Below are positions 26,277 through 35,492 of a stretch of DNA of 64,000 nt, in pieces. A model generated the notes under the pieces. The model did no database searches, was not told where the DNA came from, and worked only from the letters and a program-made list of their open reading frames with translations. Position numbers and translations under genes: made by a program. Location of the stretch: the NCBI RefSeq assembly GCF_019635935.1, contig NZ_JAHBYN010000001.1, forward strand, positions 1,364,001 through 1,428,000, written 5' to 3'. This DNA comes from Parvibaculum sp. Its GTDB lineage: Bacteria > Pseudomonadota > Alphaproteobacteria > Parvibaculales > Parvibaculaceae. The stretch's first letter is position 1; each line of letters opens with the position of its first letter.

Positions 26277-27572
26277 TCAGCGGCCGCGCAGTTTTTCGAG
26301 CAGTTCGGGCGTCGGGTAGCCGTCGGCCGGCATCCCCACCGTGACCTGATAAGCGCGGATCGCCTTGCGCGTGTTGAAGCCGATGATGCCGTCGACGCCG
26401 CCGGTGTCGTAGCCGCGCTCGGTCAGCAGCCGTTGCAGGTCGTGACGTTCGCTGCGTCCCAGCGGCCGGTCGCCGCGCGGCCAGGACGCCGCGATCTCGC
26501 CGCGGCCTTTGTAGCGATCGGCCAGCAGATGAACGGCCAGCGCATAGGATGTCGAGGCGTTGTAGGCGAGGATGGTGCGAAAATTGTGCATGACGAGGAA
26601 GGCCGGCCCCCGATGACCCGACGGCAGGAAGATCGAGGAATTTTCATCGGCCTCGCCGCCCGGGAAAGGCCGCCCGTCGATGCGCGCGACGCCGGCCTTG
26701 ATCCATTCCGCTTGCGTTTTCGAAACCGACATGTCCGCTTCGGCGAACTCGAACCCTTGCGGCAGCTTGACCTCGTAGCCCCAGACGCCGCCGCGCCGCC
26801 AGCCTGAATTCTGCAGGTAGTGACCGGCAGACGCCAGAGCGTCGGCATGTGAGTTCCAGATGTCGCGCTTGCCGTTGCCGTCGAAATCGACCGCATGGGC
26901 ATTGTAGGTGGTCGGAATAAATTGTGTCTGGCCCATCGCGCCCGCCCATGATCCGAGCATGCGCTCGGGCTCAATGTCACCCCTCTGCACGATCTGCAGG
27001 GCAGCGATGAGTTGCGTGCGGCCATAGTCCTGACGGCGGCCCTTGTAACCCAGCGTCGCCAGCGAGCGGACGACCGACATCGTGCCCTGGAAACTGCCAT
27101 AGTTCGATTCAAGACCCCAGATCGCCACCAGCACATGACGATCGACGCCATAGGCCTCCTCGATGCGGTCGAGCAGCGCCTTGTTTTCGGTCAGCAATGC
27201 CTTGCCCCGCGCAACGCGCGTGTCCGACAGCGCGCCTTCGAGATATTCCCAGACCGGCCGCGTGAACTCGGGCTGGCTCTCGTTCGCTTCGACGACGCGC
27301 GGATCGGGGCGGACGCCGCGCATCGAACGGTCGAAGGTCTGCGGCGCAACACCGGCCTTCAGTGCCGCTTCGCGAAAGCCGGTCAGCCAGCCGGCGAATT
27401 CGGTATCGTCGGCAAGCGCGGCGGCGCTGCCGGGCGGCGGCAGCGGCACGCCGGGCGGCACATTGGCGGCGCAGCCCGTTACCGAGAAGCCGACCAGCGC
27501 GACGGCGGTAACGGCCGACCGCAAGGAAAGCCGGGCTCGCGAGCGGAAACCCGGAAGGATAGAAGCTGGCAT
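26277..27572 (-). CDS. Lytic murein transglycosylase, MltB-like lipoprotein with PG-binding domain
   Basis: A 431-residue exported protein. The start at 27572 follows TTGGAG; a GTG further upstream overlaps the preceding stop. The signal peptide has a lipobox-like VTGC, so a lipoprotein is likely. The catalytic SLT_2 domain contains IWGLESNYGSFQGTMSVV with the catalytic Glu, then GSWAGAMGQTQFIPTTY and DFDGNGKRDIWNSHADALAS. The C-terminal residues form a peptidoglycan-binding type-1 domain (LQRLLTERGYDTGGVDGIIG). It cleaves peptidoglycan glycan strands with 1,6-anhydro product formation in the periplasm. It lies 35 bases after the GH42 gene on the same strand. Confidence 0.9.
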   Translation of the reverse strand: MPASILPGFRSRARLSLRSAVTAVALVGFSVTGCAANVPPGVPLPPPGSAAALADDTEFAGWLTGFREAALKAGVAPQTFDRSMRGVRPDPRVVEANESQPEFTRPVWEYLEGALSDTRVARGKALLTENKALLDRIEEAYGVDRHVLVAIWGLESNYGSFQGTMSVVRSLATLGYKGRRQDYGRTQLIAALQIVQRGDIEPERMLGSWAGAMGQTQFIPTTYNAHAVDFDGNGKRDIWNSHADALASAGHYLQNSGWRRGGVWGYEVKLPQGFEFAEADMSVSKTQAEWIKAGVARIDGRPFPGGEADENSSIFLPSGHRGPAFLVMHNFRTILAYNASTSYALAVHLLADRYKGRGEIAASWPRGDRPLGRSERHDLQRLLTERGYDTGGVDGIIGFNTRKAIRAYQVTVGMPADGYPTPELLEKLRGR

Positions 27573-27607
27573 CGCGCACTCCAACGCATGTCGATCGGCA
27601 GACGCTA

Positions 27608-29593
27608 TCACGGCCCGTCAGAAAATCGAGAGACCGCAACGCCACCGACGGCAAGCATCGGCGCCCCGAACACGAAATCCCTATCGGTGAAATAAGGCGA
27701 GATGTCGACCGGCGCCGGCCCATAGTTAAAGACGAAGCGCCACGGACCGCGCCGCCGCGTCCTGAGACCGGCCGGCAGGGCGCAGACCGAAAGCCCCGCC
27801 TCGCGCGCCAGCCGCTCGACAATACGTTCAAGGAGGGCCCCGTCGGCACCCCCCGCCAGATAGTAAGCCCGGCGGCACCGCGTCAGCGCCGGATGGCCGT
27901 CTTCGCTCTCGGCCAGCACTTCCGTTCCCGGCGCGGGCTCGACGAATTCGCGCCAGCGGTCAAAGGCGAAGGTCTCGTTGTCGTAGCGAACCGGCACAGC
28001 CGAATACGACCGGAAGCTCTCGGCGCGTGTGACCTTGACGCCGAGGACCTCGGCAAGCGGGCCGGGCGCCAGATTGTCGGGAATGCGGTGCGAGGCCGTG
28101 CGGCTGCCGCTGCGCGGGCCGACAAGCAGCGTGCCCTCGAAGGTGGCGAGCGCCGCGGCCAGCACGTCCGGAACATGCGGCATGGAAGGCACCAGCACCA
28201 GCGCATAGGGGGATAGATCGGCATGTGGGCCGACGATGTCGATATCGAGGCCGAGGCGACGGAGCGCGCGGTACATCGCGAAAACCGGCTCGACATAGTT
28301 GAAGTTGCGTCCTTGCGGCTGCACACGCAGGAACCACGCCGCCTCGTAGGAAAAGACCAGCGCCGCCCTGGCGGGTGCGGCCGCACCCAGCGGCCCGAGC
28401 GCCTTGAGATCGGCCGACAATTGCTCGACCTCGAAGAGCGCGCGATCGGGCGTGTTGTCGGGCATGTTGAGGCCGGCATGAAACTGTTCCTGCGCGAAGA
28501 GCGCCTCCCGCCAGCGAAAGTATGAAATCGTCTCGGCGCCATGCGCGAAACCTTCGAGCCCCCAGAGCCGGACGAGACCCGGCAACGCGTCGGTATTGTA
28601 TTGGGCCCAATTGACCGGCCCCGGCTGCTGTTCCATCACCCAGAAACGTCCACGCCCCGCGCCACGATAAAGATCGTGGTGGAAGGCCTGCATGTCAGGA
28701 TCGCCAGTGCGCGCGAAGGCAGCCTTGTGCGCCGTTTCTCCGGGAAAGACATCGAGACTGCCGAGCGGATAGGAATCCCAGGTCGCAATATCGAGGTCCT
28801 TCATCACCGCGTAGTGGTCGAAGTCGAGGAAGAAGGTCATGAAATTGTGCAGGATGTCGCGGCCCGGCGAGAGCGCACGAATGATGCCGGTCTGCACGCG
28901 GTTGAACGCCGCCACCTGATCGGACGAGTAGCGGTGGAAGTCGGCGCGGTGCGACGGATTGGTCTCGGTGACGGCGCCCGACGGCAAGTCGATCTCGGCG
29001 AAGTCGCGATATTCCATGCTCCAGAAGACATTGCCCCAGGCTTCGTTGAGCAGGTGAATGTCGCCATAGCGCTCCTTCAGCCAGTGACGAAAGCCGACAA
29101 GCGCTTCATGCGAGTATGAGAGTACCGTGTCGTGACAGCCATACTCGTTGTCGGTCTGCCAGGCGACGATGCCCGGATGCTTGCCGAAGCGCGTCGCAAG
29201 CGCCGTCACGATTCGCGCGCATTCACGCCGGTATCCCGCATGGGAAAAACAATAGTGGCGGCGCGAGGCGAAGCCGCGCGGGCGGCCGCGGGCGTCGACC
29301 GGCAACATGTCCGGCATCGCGTCGACCAGCCATTTCGGCGGTGTCGCGGTCGGTGTGCCGAGGACAACTTCAAGTCCGGCGTCATGCAGCGTGTCGAGGG
29401 CGCGGCCGAGCCAGTCGAAATCGTAATGGCCGGGACGAGGTTCGAGCCGCGACCACGCAAACTCGCCGATCCGGACACGCCTGATGCCCGTGGCCCGCAT
29501 TCGCCGCGCATCGTCCGCCCACATCGCCTCCGGCCAATGCTCGGGATAGTAGCAGACCCCGATCGTAACGTCGGTGTCGCGCGGTTCGGCCAT
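27608..29593 (-). CDS. Beta-galactosidase, glycoside hydrolase family 42
   Basis: A 661-residue cytoplasmic enzyme. The GH42 start GVCYYPEHWPEAMWADDARR is followed by Glu150 in WQTDNEYG (acid/base) and Glu321 in FWVMEQQPG (nucleophile). The C-terminal parts contain the trimerisation domain (ALVFSYEAAWFLRVQPQG) and a small beta domain. It should hydrolyse beta-galactosides. GGAGGGGG precedes the ATG. It diverges from a GH4 gene with 74 bases between, and galK and galT lie 5-7 kb away, so a galactoside-use role is reasonable. No sugar transporter is seen in the window. Confidence 0.92.
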   Translation of the reverse strand: MAEPRDTDVTIGVCYYPEHWPEAMWADDARRMRATGIRRVRIGEFAWSRLEPRPGHYDFDWLGRALDTLHDAGLEVVLGTPTATPPKWLVDAMPDMLPVDARGRPRGFASRRHYCFSHAGYRRECARIVTALATRFGKHPGIVAWQTDNEYGCHDTVLSYSHEALVGFRHWLKERYGDIHLLNEAWGNVFWSMEYRDFAEIDLPSGAVTETNPSHRADFHRYSSDQVAAFNRVQTGIIRALSPGRDILHNFMTFFLDFDHYAVMKDLDIATWDSYPLGSLDVFPGETAHKAAFARTGDPDMQAFHHDLYRGAGRGRFWVMEQQPGPVNWAQYNTDALPGLVRLWGLEGFAHGAETISYFRWREALFAQEQFHAGLNMPDNTPDRALFEVEQLSADLKALGPLGAAAPARAALVFSYEAAWFLRVQPQGRNFNYVEPVFAMYRALRRLGLDIDIVGPHADLSPYALVLVPSMPHVPDVLAAALATFEGTLLVGPRSGSRTASHRIPDNLAPGPLAEVLGVKVTRAESFRSYSAVPVRYDNETFAFDRWREFVEPAPGTEVLAESEDGHPALTRCRRAYYLAGGADGALLERIVERLAREAGLSVCALPAGLRTRRRGPWRFVFNYGPAPVDISPYFTDRDFVFGAPMLAVGGVAVSRFSDGP

Positions 29594-29667
29594 GGATTCC
29601 CCCTCCGGTTTTCTCTAACTTGCCGGAAACGGCGGCAGGACCGCAAGGCGGCAAAAGGGCACGAAAC

Positions 29668-30981
29668 ATGACCAGGGTTTGCTTGATCGGCGCGGGCAGC
29701 ACGGTCTTCATGAAAAACCTCGTAGGCGACATCCTGCTGAACGGGATTTTCGCCGATTGCGAGATCGCGCTGCACGACATCGACGAAGCGCGCCTGAAAA
29801 CCTCCGCCGTCGTCGCCGCCAAGATCGCCGATGCGCTGTCGGTATCGCCCACGATCACTGCGACGACCGACCGGCGAGAGGCGCTGAGGGATGCCGATTT
29901 CGTGATCGTGATGATTCAGGTCGCCGGCTACAAGCCCGGCACGGTGACCGATTTCGAGATCCCGAAGAAATACGGTCTCCGCCAGACCATCGCTGACACG
30001 CTTGGCGTCGGCGGCATCATGCGCGGCCTGCGCACCGTTCCGGTGCTGCTGGAGATTACCAGCGACATGCGCGAGCTCTGCCCGAACGCATTGATGCTCC
30101 AATATGTCAATCCCATGGCAATCAACTGCTGGGCGCTCAACCGCATGGCGCCCGACATCCGTCATGTTGGCCTATGCCATTCGGTGCAAGGTACGGCCTA
30201 CGAACTCTCGAAGGATCTCGACGTCGACTACAAATCGCTGCGCTACCAATGCGCCGGCATCAATCACATGGCTTTCTACACGAAGTTCGAGCGCGAACGC
30301 CCCGACGGCACGCGCGAGGACCTCTATCCGCGCCTGAAGGAAATCGCGTCGCAAGGCACCGAGCCCGCGTGGAACAAGGTGCGCTACGAGGTGTTGCGCC
30401 GCACCGGCTATTTCGTCACGGAGTCGAGCGAACATTTCGCCGAATACGTGCCTTGGTTCATCAAGCGCGACCGGCCGGAACTGATCGAGAAGTTCAACAT
30501 CCCACTCGACGAGTATATTCGCCGATGCGAAGAGCAGATTGCGGCATGGGAAGCCCAGGAGCGCGAACTGGTTTCGGCGAACCGATTGGAGGTAAAATTT
30601 TCGGGCGAATACGGCGCGAAGATCATGCGCGCCGTCGCAACCGGAAAGCCGGCGGTCATCAATGGCAATGTCGCAAACACAGGCCTCATCGACAATCTGC
30701 CGGCCGGCGCCTGCGTCGAGGTGCCCTGCCTCGTCGACGCAAACGGTGTGACGCCGACACGGGTGGGCGCCCTGCCGCCTCATCTGGCCGCCATGATGCA
30801 GACCAACATCAATGTGCAGTCGTTGACGCTGGAGGCGCTGGCAACCGGCAAGCGCGAACACATCTACCACGCCGCCATGATGGACCCGCATACGGCGGCC
30901 GAACTGTCGCTCGATCAGATATGGGGGCTCGTCGACGATTTGATCGACGCGCATGGCGACTGGCTGCCGCGCTTTCATTGA
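29668..30981 (+). CDS. Glycoside hydrolase family 4 (alpha-galactosidase / alpha-glucosidase type)
   Basis: A 437-residue NAD- and metal-dependent glycosidase. The Rossmann start is MTRVCLIGAGSTVFMKNL. Metal ligands are expected in GLCHSVQGT (Cys) and GINHMAFY (His); NPMAINCWALNR is the family's conserved loop. GH4 enzymes act through oxidation at C3 and elimination, releasing a monosaccharide. Overall pattern is closest to the MelA/AglA branch for alpha-galactosides, but alpha-glucosides or galacturonides remain possible. The start at 29668 is chosen because 16 upstream codons look non-coding. It shares a 74-base divergent promoter region with the GH42 gene. Confidence 0.88.
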   Translation: MTRVCLIGAGSTVFMKNLVGDILLNGIFADCEIALHDIDEARLKTSAVVAAKIADALSVSPTITATTDRREALRDADFVIVMIQVAGYKPGTVTDFEIPKKYGLRQTIADTLGVGGIMRGLRTVPVLLEITSDMRELCPNALMLQYVNPMAINCWALNRMAPDIRHVGLCHSVQGTAYELSKDLDVDYKSLRYQCAGINHMAFYTKFERERPDGTREDLYPRLKEIASQGTEPAWNKVRYEVLRRTGYFVTESSEHFAEYVPWFIKRDRPELIEKFNIPLDEYIRRCEEQIAAWEAQERELVSANRLEVKFSGEYGAKIMRAVATGKPAVINGNVANTGLIDNLPAGACVEVPCLVDANGVTPTRVGALPPHLAAMMQTNINVQSLTLEALATGKREHIYHAAMMDPHTAAELSLDQIWGLVDDLIDAHGDWLPRFH

Positions 30982-31085
30982 CGGCCGCGATTGCCGATTT
31001 TTGTGTCATTTCCGCGACGTGAATATAAAATCCGGGCCTTGCTTGTGGGGAAGCAGAACCGATTCGTGGCGCGAGAGGAAGCTTG

Positions 31086-32765
31086 ATGGAATTCGCACTG
31101 TCCAGAACATGGCAATGGAAGTCGCTGCTGCTCTGGACAGTCCTTTCAGCACTTCTCTTTGCTTCATGGTGGCCCATCGAAGTAACGCGCGCGTGGTGGG
31201 ACGCCTTCGATATCTGGGTCTTCCATACAACGAATGCCACCGTCACATCGCAGCCGATGGCGGTGATTTGGGCCCTGTCGGGCGACCGGCGCTTCGACTA
31301 CCTGTCGGCGCTCATCATTCTCGGTGTCTATCTCGCTTACATTTCACGCGGCGATTTCGCGCGATTCCGCGACGGCGTTGCCTTCGGCGTCGTGACGGCG
31401 GCAATCCTGCTGGTCGTCATCGTTCTTCAGCGCGAGATCATTTCCTTTCCGCGCCTCTCGCCGTCGCTGGCGCTCGACGCATATCACTCAATCCAGACCT
31501 ATGTGCCCTGGTCACTCGCCAAGGAAGGTTCCAATTCGAGTTTCCCGGGCGATCACGCCACCGTCACCATGATCATCGCGGTGCTGTGGTGGGTGGGCCT
31601 TGGCTGGCGCATGGGCCTGCTCGGCGCCGCTCTCGGCATTGTCTTCGCGATGCCGCGCATCGCCGCCGGCGCGCACTGGGCAACCGACGTCGTGATCGGC
31701 GGCGGCGCCGTGACGTTGCTAACGATCGGCATCGTGCACGGAACGCCGTTCGGCTGGTGGGTACATGGCTTTGCTGTACGCTGGACCGACGCTGTGCTCG
31801 CGGTGTGGTTCAATGCGGTCAGGCGCCTGAGCGTCGACGGACGCGACAATGTCGATCCGACACGGCAGACGCTGCGTGGCATGTGCATCGGCACGGCGGA
31901 CCTCATACCCGGCGTCAGCGGCGGCACGATGGCGCTTATCCTCGGCATCTATGACCGGCTGATCGCCGCGATCGCTCATGTCGACATGATGTTTCTGAAG
32001 CAGCTCCGGAAACGCGAATTGACGGCCGCACTGCGCCACATCGACTTCCTGTTTCTGCTGCCGCTCGGTTTCGGCGCGCTTCTCGCCATCATTGTCTTCA
32101 CCCGCGTCGTACCGCTGTCGGTTCTCGTGACCGAGTTTCCCGAAGCGATGTTCGGCTTCTTCTTTGGCTTGATCGCCGCTTCCGTTGTCGGCCTTCTGTC
32201 TCATGTCGGCCCGGGCAGGCGCCTGCACTGGATATGGCTTGCCGCCGGCGTCGCCTTCGGGCTCGCCGTCTCGATCCTGGTGCCTGTTCGCACGCCGGAC
32301 GACATCTGGTTTGTCTTTCTTTGCGGCATGATCGCGATTGCGGCCATGCTGCTGCCCGGCATATCGGGCTCATTCGTGCTTTTGATCCTCGGCAAATACA
32401 CCGAGACAATCGATGCGCTGGGCCGTCTCGACTTCTCGTTCCTCGTGCCGCTGGCGGCCGGCATCGTCGCCGGCGCCCTGGCCTTTTCGCGCGCCATCGC
32501 CTGGTTGCTGACCCATTATCATCGTCAGACGATGCTGACCGTGATCGGCATTCTGGGTGGCTCGCTGCTTGCGGTCTGGCCGTTCAAGGAACGTGAATAC
32601 GCTTTGATCGACGAAAAGACGCGTCTCATCGCGTCGCATCCCTACTTCCCCGATCGCATTGACGGCACCGTCGTGCTGGGGGTGGCCGCCATGGTGGCGG
32701 GCGCCCTGCTGTTCCGGTTTCTCGACCGGCTCGCCCGGAAATCGGCTGAAAACGGAACAACATAA
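31086..32765 (+). CDS. PAP2 phosphatase fused to DUF368 (PopT-type) lipid-carrier flippase
   Basis: A 559-residue polytopic membrane protein. Residues 1-215 are a PAP2 phosphatase: FPGDHA with His157 and the PRIAAGAHWATD block with Arg191, His197 and Asp201. The first motif (normally KxxxxxxRP) is poorly conserved. Residues 255-555 are a full DUF368 domain with its two inverted-repeat signatures, ADLIPGVSGGTMALILGIYD (271-290) and MLLPGISGSFVLLILGKYTE (421-440). DUF368 proteins (PopT) have been shown to move undecaprenyl phosphate across the membrane; PAP2 enzymes make that lipid from its diphosphate. The fusion therefore probably performs two consecutive steps of C55 lipid-carrier recycling. 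GAGAGGAAGC precedes the ATG at 31086. The fusion is seen; coupling is inferred. Confidence 0.88.
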   Translation: MEFALSRTWQWKSLLLWTVLSALLFASWWPIEVTRAWWDAFDIWVFHTTNATVTSQPMAVIWALSGDRRFDYLSALIILGVYLAYISRGDFARFRDGVAFGVVTAAILLVVIVLQREIISFPRLSPSLALDAYHSIQTYVPWSLAKEGSNSSFPGDHATVTMIIAVLWWVGLGWRMGLLGAALGIVFAMPRIAAGAHWATDVVIGGGAVTLLTIGIVHGTPFGWWVHGFAVRWTDAVLAVWFNAVRRLSVDGRDNVDPTRQTLRGMCIGTADLIPGVSGGTMALILGIYDRLIAAIAHVDMMFLKQLRKRELTAALRHIDFLFLLPLGFGALLAIIVFTRVVPLSVLVTEFPEAMFGFFFGLIAASVVGLLSHVGPGRRLHWIWLAAGVAFGLAVSILVPVRTPDDIWFVFLCGMIAIAAMLLPGISGSFVLLILGKYTETIDALGRLDFSFLVPLAAGIVAGALAFSRAIAWLLTHYHRQTMLTVIGILGGSLLAVWPFKEREYALIDEKTRLIASHPYFPDRIDGTVVLGVAAMVAGALLFRFLDRLARKSAENGTT

Positions 32766-32825
32766 CCGCTTCCCGCTTCAAAAACGGCGCTTTCGCGCAA
32801 CCTTAAGACGGGGTTAAGCGCCGGC

Positions 32826-34424
32826 ATGCTCCAATCGCGGAACATGCTGACGATTTACAATTGCATAACGGTTGAGCACGACCTGAGCCTTGTCTTTCTT
32901 GCCGGGCTTGTTTGTACGCTTGCCAGTCTTTCGACTGTCAGTCTTCTCGTCCACGCGCGGGAAGTCGGGCCGGAGCGTCGTGCACTCTGGATTCTGGGTG
33001 CTGGCATCGTCGCCGGTTGCGGCATCTGGGCGACGCATTTCATCGCCATGCTGGCATTCCGTCCGGACGAGCCCGTGAACTACGCGCCGGGCCTGACTTT
33101 CGCGTCGCTCATCATCGCGCTTGCGCTTTCGACGGCCGGGCTTTTCGTTGCCCAGCGCCTGCGGCCCGCCGGCATCGGCGGCGCGGCGCTCGGCTTCGCC
33201 ATCGGCGCCATGCACTATGTCGGCATGGCCGCCGTCAGCCTTCACGGTCACCTCGTCTGGGATCGCGATTTCGTCATCGCCTCGATCGTCCTTGGTGTCG
33301 TTCTCGGCGCAGCGGCATTGCAAGCGCTTTCCGCCCTGCCGGGATTCATGGGGCGCATGGCTGCCGCGACATTGCTGACGCTTGCGATTTGCTCTCTGCA
33401 TTTTACGGGAATGGCAGCGGTTTCCATCGTTCCAGATCCGTCCGTCGTCTTTACCGAGAGCGCCGTGGAACCCTATGCCATGGCCATCGCAGTCGCAGCC
33501 ATCACCGTGTTGATCGTCGTACTCGCCTTTGCCGGATCGGCGGTCGACGGGTATCTGTCCGACCGCTCCGTAAAGGAAGCGGACCGCCTGCGCGCCTATG
33601 TTGCGGAACTCGAAGAAACCAAGCGCAAGCTCGAAACCACATCGAAGGAACTGATGGTGGCGCTCGGCGCCGCGGCTTCGGCCGATCAGGCAAAGTCGCA
33701 ATTCCTTGCAACGATGAGCCATGAATTGCGCACACCCCTCAATGCGATACTCGGCTTCTCCGAATTGATGTCGTCGGAAACTTTCGGGCCGCTCGGAAGC
33801 TCGCGCTACAAGGACTACTCCGACGACATCCTGAAAAGCGGCAAGCACCTCCTGTCGCTGATCAACGACGTTCTCGACTTCACCCGTGTCGACGCCGGCG
33901 CGCTGCTGCTCAACGAGGAAGATGTCGATGTCGGCGAGGCAATCGGCGACGCCGCGCACATGATCGAAGCCCAGGCCAATGCCGGCAACGTTGCCATGCA
34001 CATCGAACTGGACAAACGCCTGCCGCACATTCACGCCGACCACCGCCGCGTTCGGCAGGTGCTGCTGAACCTGATGTCCAATGGGGTGAAATTCACACCG
34101 GCCGGCGGCGAAGTTCGCGTCGTAGCGGGCGTCGAAGGCGGAGCGCTCGTCATCCGCGTCATCGATACCGGCATCGGTATCGCACCCGACGACATCCCGG
34201 TCGCGCTTGAGAGATTCGGTCAGATCGACTCCGATCTCGCACGCAAATATGAGGGCACCGGGCTCGGCCTGCCCCTGTCGAAATGCCTGATGGAACATCA
34301 CGGCGGCACGCTGCAAATCGAAAGCGACCCCGGACGCGGCACAACGGTCAGCATCCGCTTTCCGAAAGAAAGAATCCTGAAGAAAGCACCGGCACAACGC
34401 CCGGGCGTTCACGCCGCGCAGTAG
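32826..34424 (+). CDS. MHYT-domain sensor histidine kinase
   Basis: A 532-residue membrane kinase. The N-terminal 240 residues are an MHYT sensor with seven predicted helices and the repeated WATHFIAMLAF, GAMHYVGMAAVS and SLHFTGMAAVS motifs, which may bind copper and sense gas or redox. A short coiled coil (RLRAYVAELEETKRKLETT) leads to the dimerisation helix, where His299 in MSHELRTPLNAILGFSELM is the phosphorylation site. The ATPase domain has DTGIGIAPDD and GTGLGLPLSKCL. The N-box reads NLMSNGVKFTP. No response regulator is adjacent, so the partner is elsewhere. It lies 60 bases after the PAP2-DUF368 gene. Confidence 0.92.
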   Translation: MLQSRNMLTIYNCITVEHDLSLVFLAGLVCTLASLSTVSLLVHAREVGPERRALWILGAGIVAGCGIWATHFIAMLAFRPDEPVNYAPGLTFASLIIALALSTAGLFVAQRLRPAGIGGAALGFAIGAMHYVGMAAVSLHGHLVWDRDFVIASIVLGVVLGAAALQALSALPGFMGRMAAATLLTLAICSLHFTGMAAVSIVPDPSVVFTESAVEPYAMAIAVAAITVLIVVLAFAGSAVDGYLSDRSVKEADRLRAYVAELEETKRKLETTSKELMVALGAAASADQAKSQFLATMSHELRTPLNAILGFSELMSSETFGPLGSSRYKDYSDDILKSGKHLLSLINDVLDFTRVDAGALLLNEEDVDVGEAIGDAAHMIEAQANAGNVAMHIELDKRLPHIHADHRRVRQVLLNLMSNGVKFTPAGGEVRVVAGVEGGALVIRVIDTGIGIAPDDIPVALERFGQIDSDLARKYEGTGLGLPLSKCLMEHHGGTLQIESDPGRGTTVSIRFPKERILKKAPAQRPGVHAAQ

Positions 34425-34436
34425 GCAGCGGCGCGG

Positions 34437-35492
34437 CTACGCGCCGTCCCCGACGCGCCACGCAGCAGGATTTCCGGCCGCAACTCTCGGCCACCAGTCC
34501 GAAATGTCCGGCGGAAAAAGCGCAACGATGCAACCGCCGAACCCGGCGCCGGTGAGGCGTGCACCGGCCGCACCGGCATCCAGCGCGCTCTCGACCAGCC
34601 TGTCGAGCGCCGGTGTCGACACTTCGAAATCCCGCGCCAGCGAAACATGGCTCTCATTCATCAGCGCGCCGAAACGCCAAAGGTCGGCAGCCTCCAGCGC
34701 CGAAGCCGCGGCAAGAACGCGCTCGTTTTCGGTCACGACATGGCGCGCGCGCTTCAGCATTTCGCCGTCGGTGAGCCCAGAAAGTGCGCCAGCATCCGCA
34801 TCGCGCAACGCCGGCAAGCCGAGACGACGCGCGGCCTCCGCGGTCGCCTGCCGTCTTGCATTGTAGGCGGCGTCCGCCAGACGCCGCGGTTCGCCGCAAT
34901 GCACGATCGCAAAGTGGAATTCCGGCGGTACGGTAACGAGACGGCCGGTATTCGTACGGCAATCGAGCAGCAAGGCTTGCGCCGGACGGCCGACCGCGCT
35001 CGCCATCTGGTCGAGAATACCGCACTGGACGCCGCAATAGTTGTTCTCACCCGCCTGCGCGAGACGCGCCACCTCGCCATCGGGAAGCGTCTGCCCGGTG
35101 AGTGCCAGCATGGCGCGCAATGTGGCAACCTCGAGCGCCGCCGACGACGAAAGCCCGGCGCCCGACGGAACCGACGAGCACACTGACACCTCGACCGGAG
35201 GCACGTCGAAACCGGCCTTTGCAAGTTCGGCCAACGGTCCGGCGATGTAGTCGGTCCAGTCGCCGCGCGGCGGGCCGAACGGATCGAAGACAAGCGTCGT
35301 GCCCATCCCCTCGCTGCAGGCCCGAAACGCATGGGCTGGTGCCAGCGCAACCGACGTTTCGAGATCGAGCGGCATCGGCAGGCAAAAACCCTCCGCATAG
35401 TCGGTGTGGTCGCCGATCAGGTTGACCCGGCCCGGCGCCGACGCCTCGACGGCCGGCGCGCGGCCGAACGCACGCAGGAAAATGTCGCTCAC
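34437..35492 (-). CDS. galK: Galactokinase
   Basis: A 351-residue GHMP kinase. The substrate motif PGRVNLIGDHTDYAEGF (20-36) identifies galactokinase, and SVPSGAGLSSSAALE (about 108-121) is the ATP-binding GHMP motif; LTGAGFGGCIVALF is the third. The enzyme phosphorylates galactose at C1 in the Leloir pathway. It starts with GTG overlapping the galT stop (GTGA), so galT and galK are translationally coupled. No epimerase (galE) or mutarotase is in this operon. The kinase converges with the histidine kinase gene, with 12 bases between stops. Confidence 0.93.
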   Translation of the reverse strand: MSDIFLRAFGRAPAVEASAPGRVNLIGDHTDYAEGFCLPMPLDLETSVALAPAHAFRACSEGMGTTLVFDPFGPPRGDWTDYIAGPLAELAKAGFDVPPVEVSVCSSVPSGAGLSSSAALEVATLRAMLALTGQTLPDGEVARLAQAGENNYCGVQCGILDQMASAVGRPAQALLLDCRTNTGRLVTVPPEFHFAIVHCGEPRRLADAAYNARRQATAEAARRLGLPALRDADAGALSGLTDGEMLKRARHVVTENERVLAAASALEAADLWRFGALMNESHVSLARDFEVSTPALDRLVESALDAGAAGARLTGAGFGGCIVALFPPDISDWWPRVAAGNPAAWRVGDGA

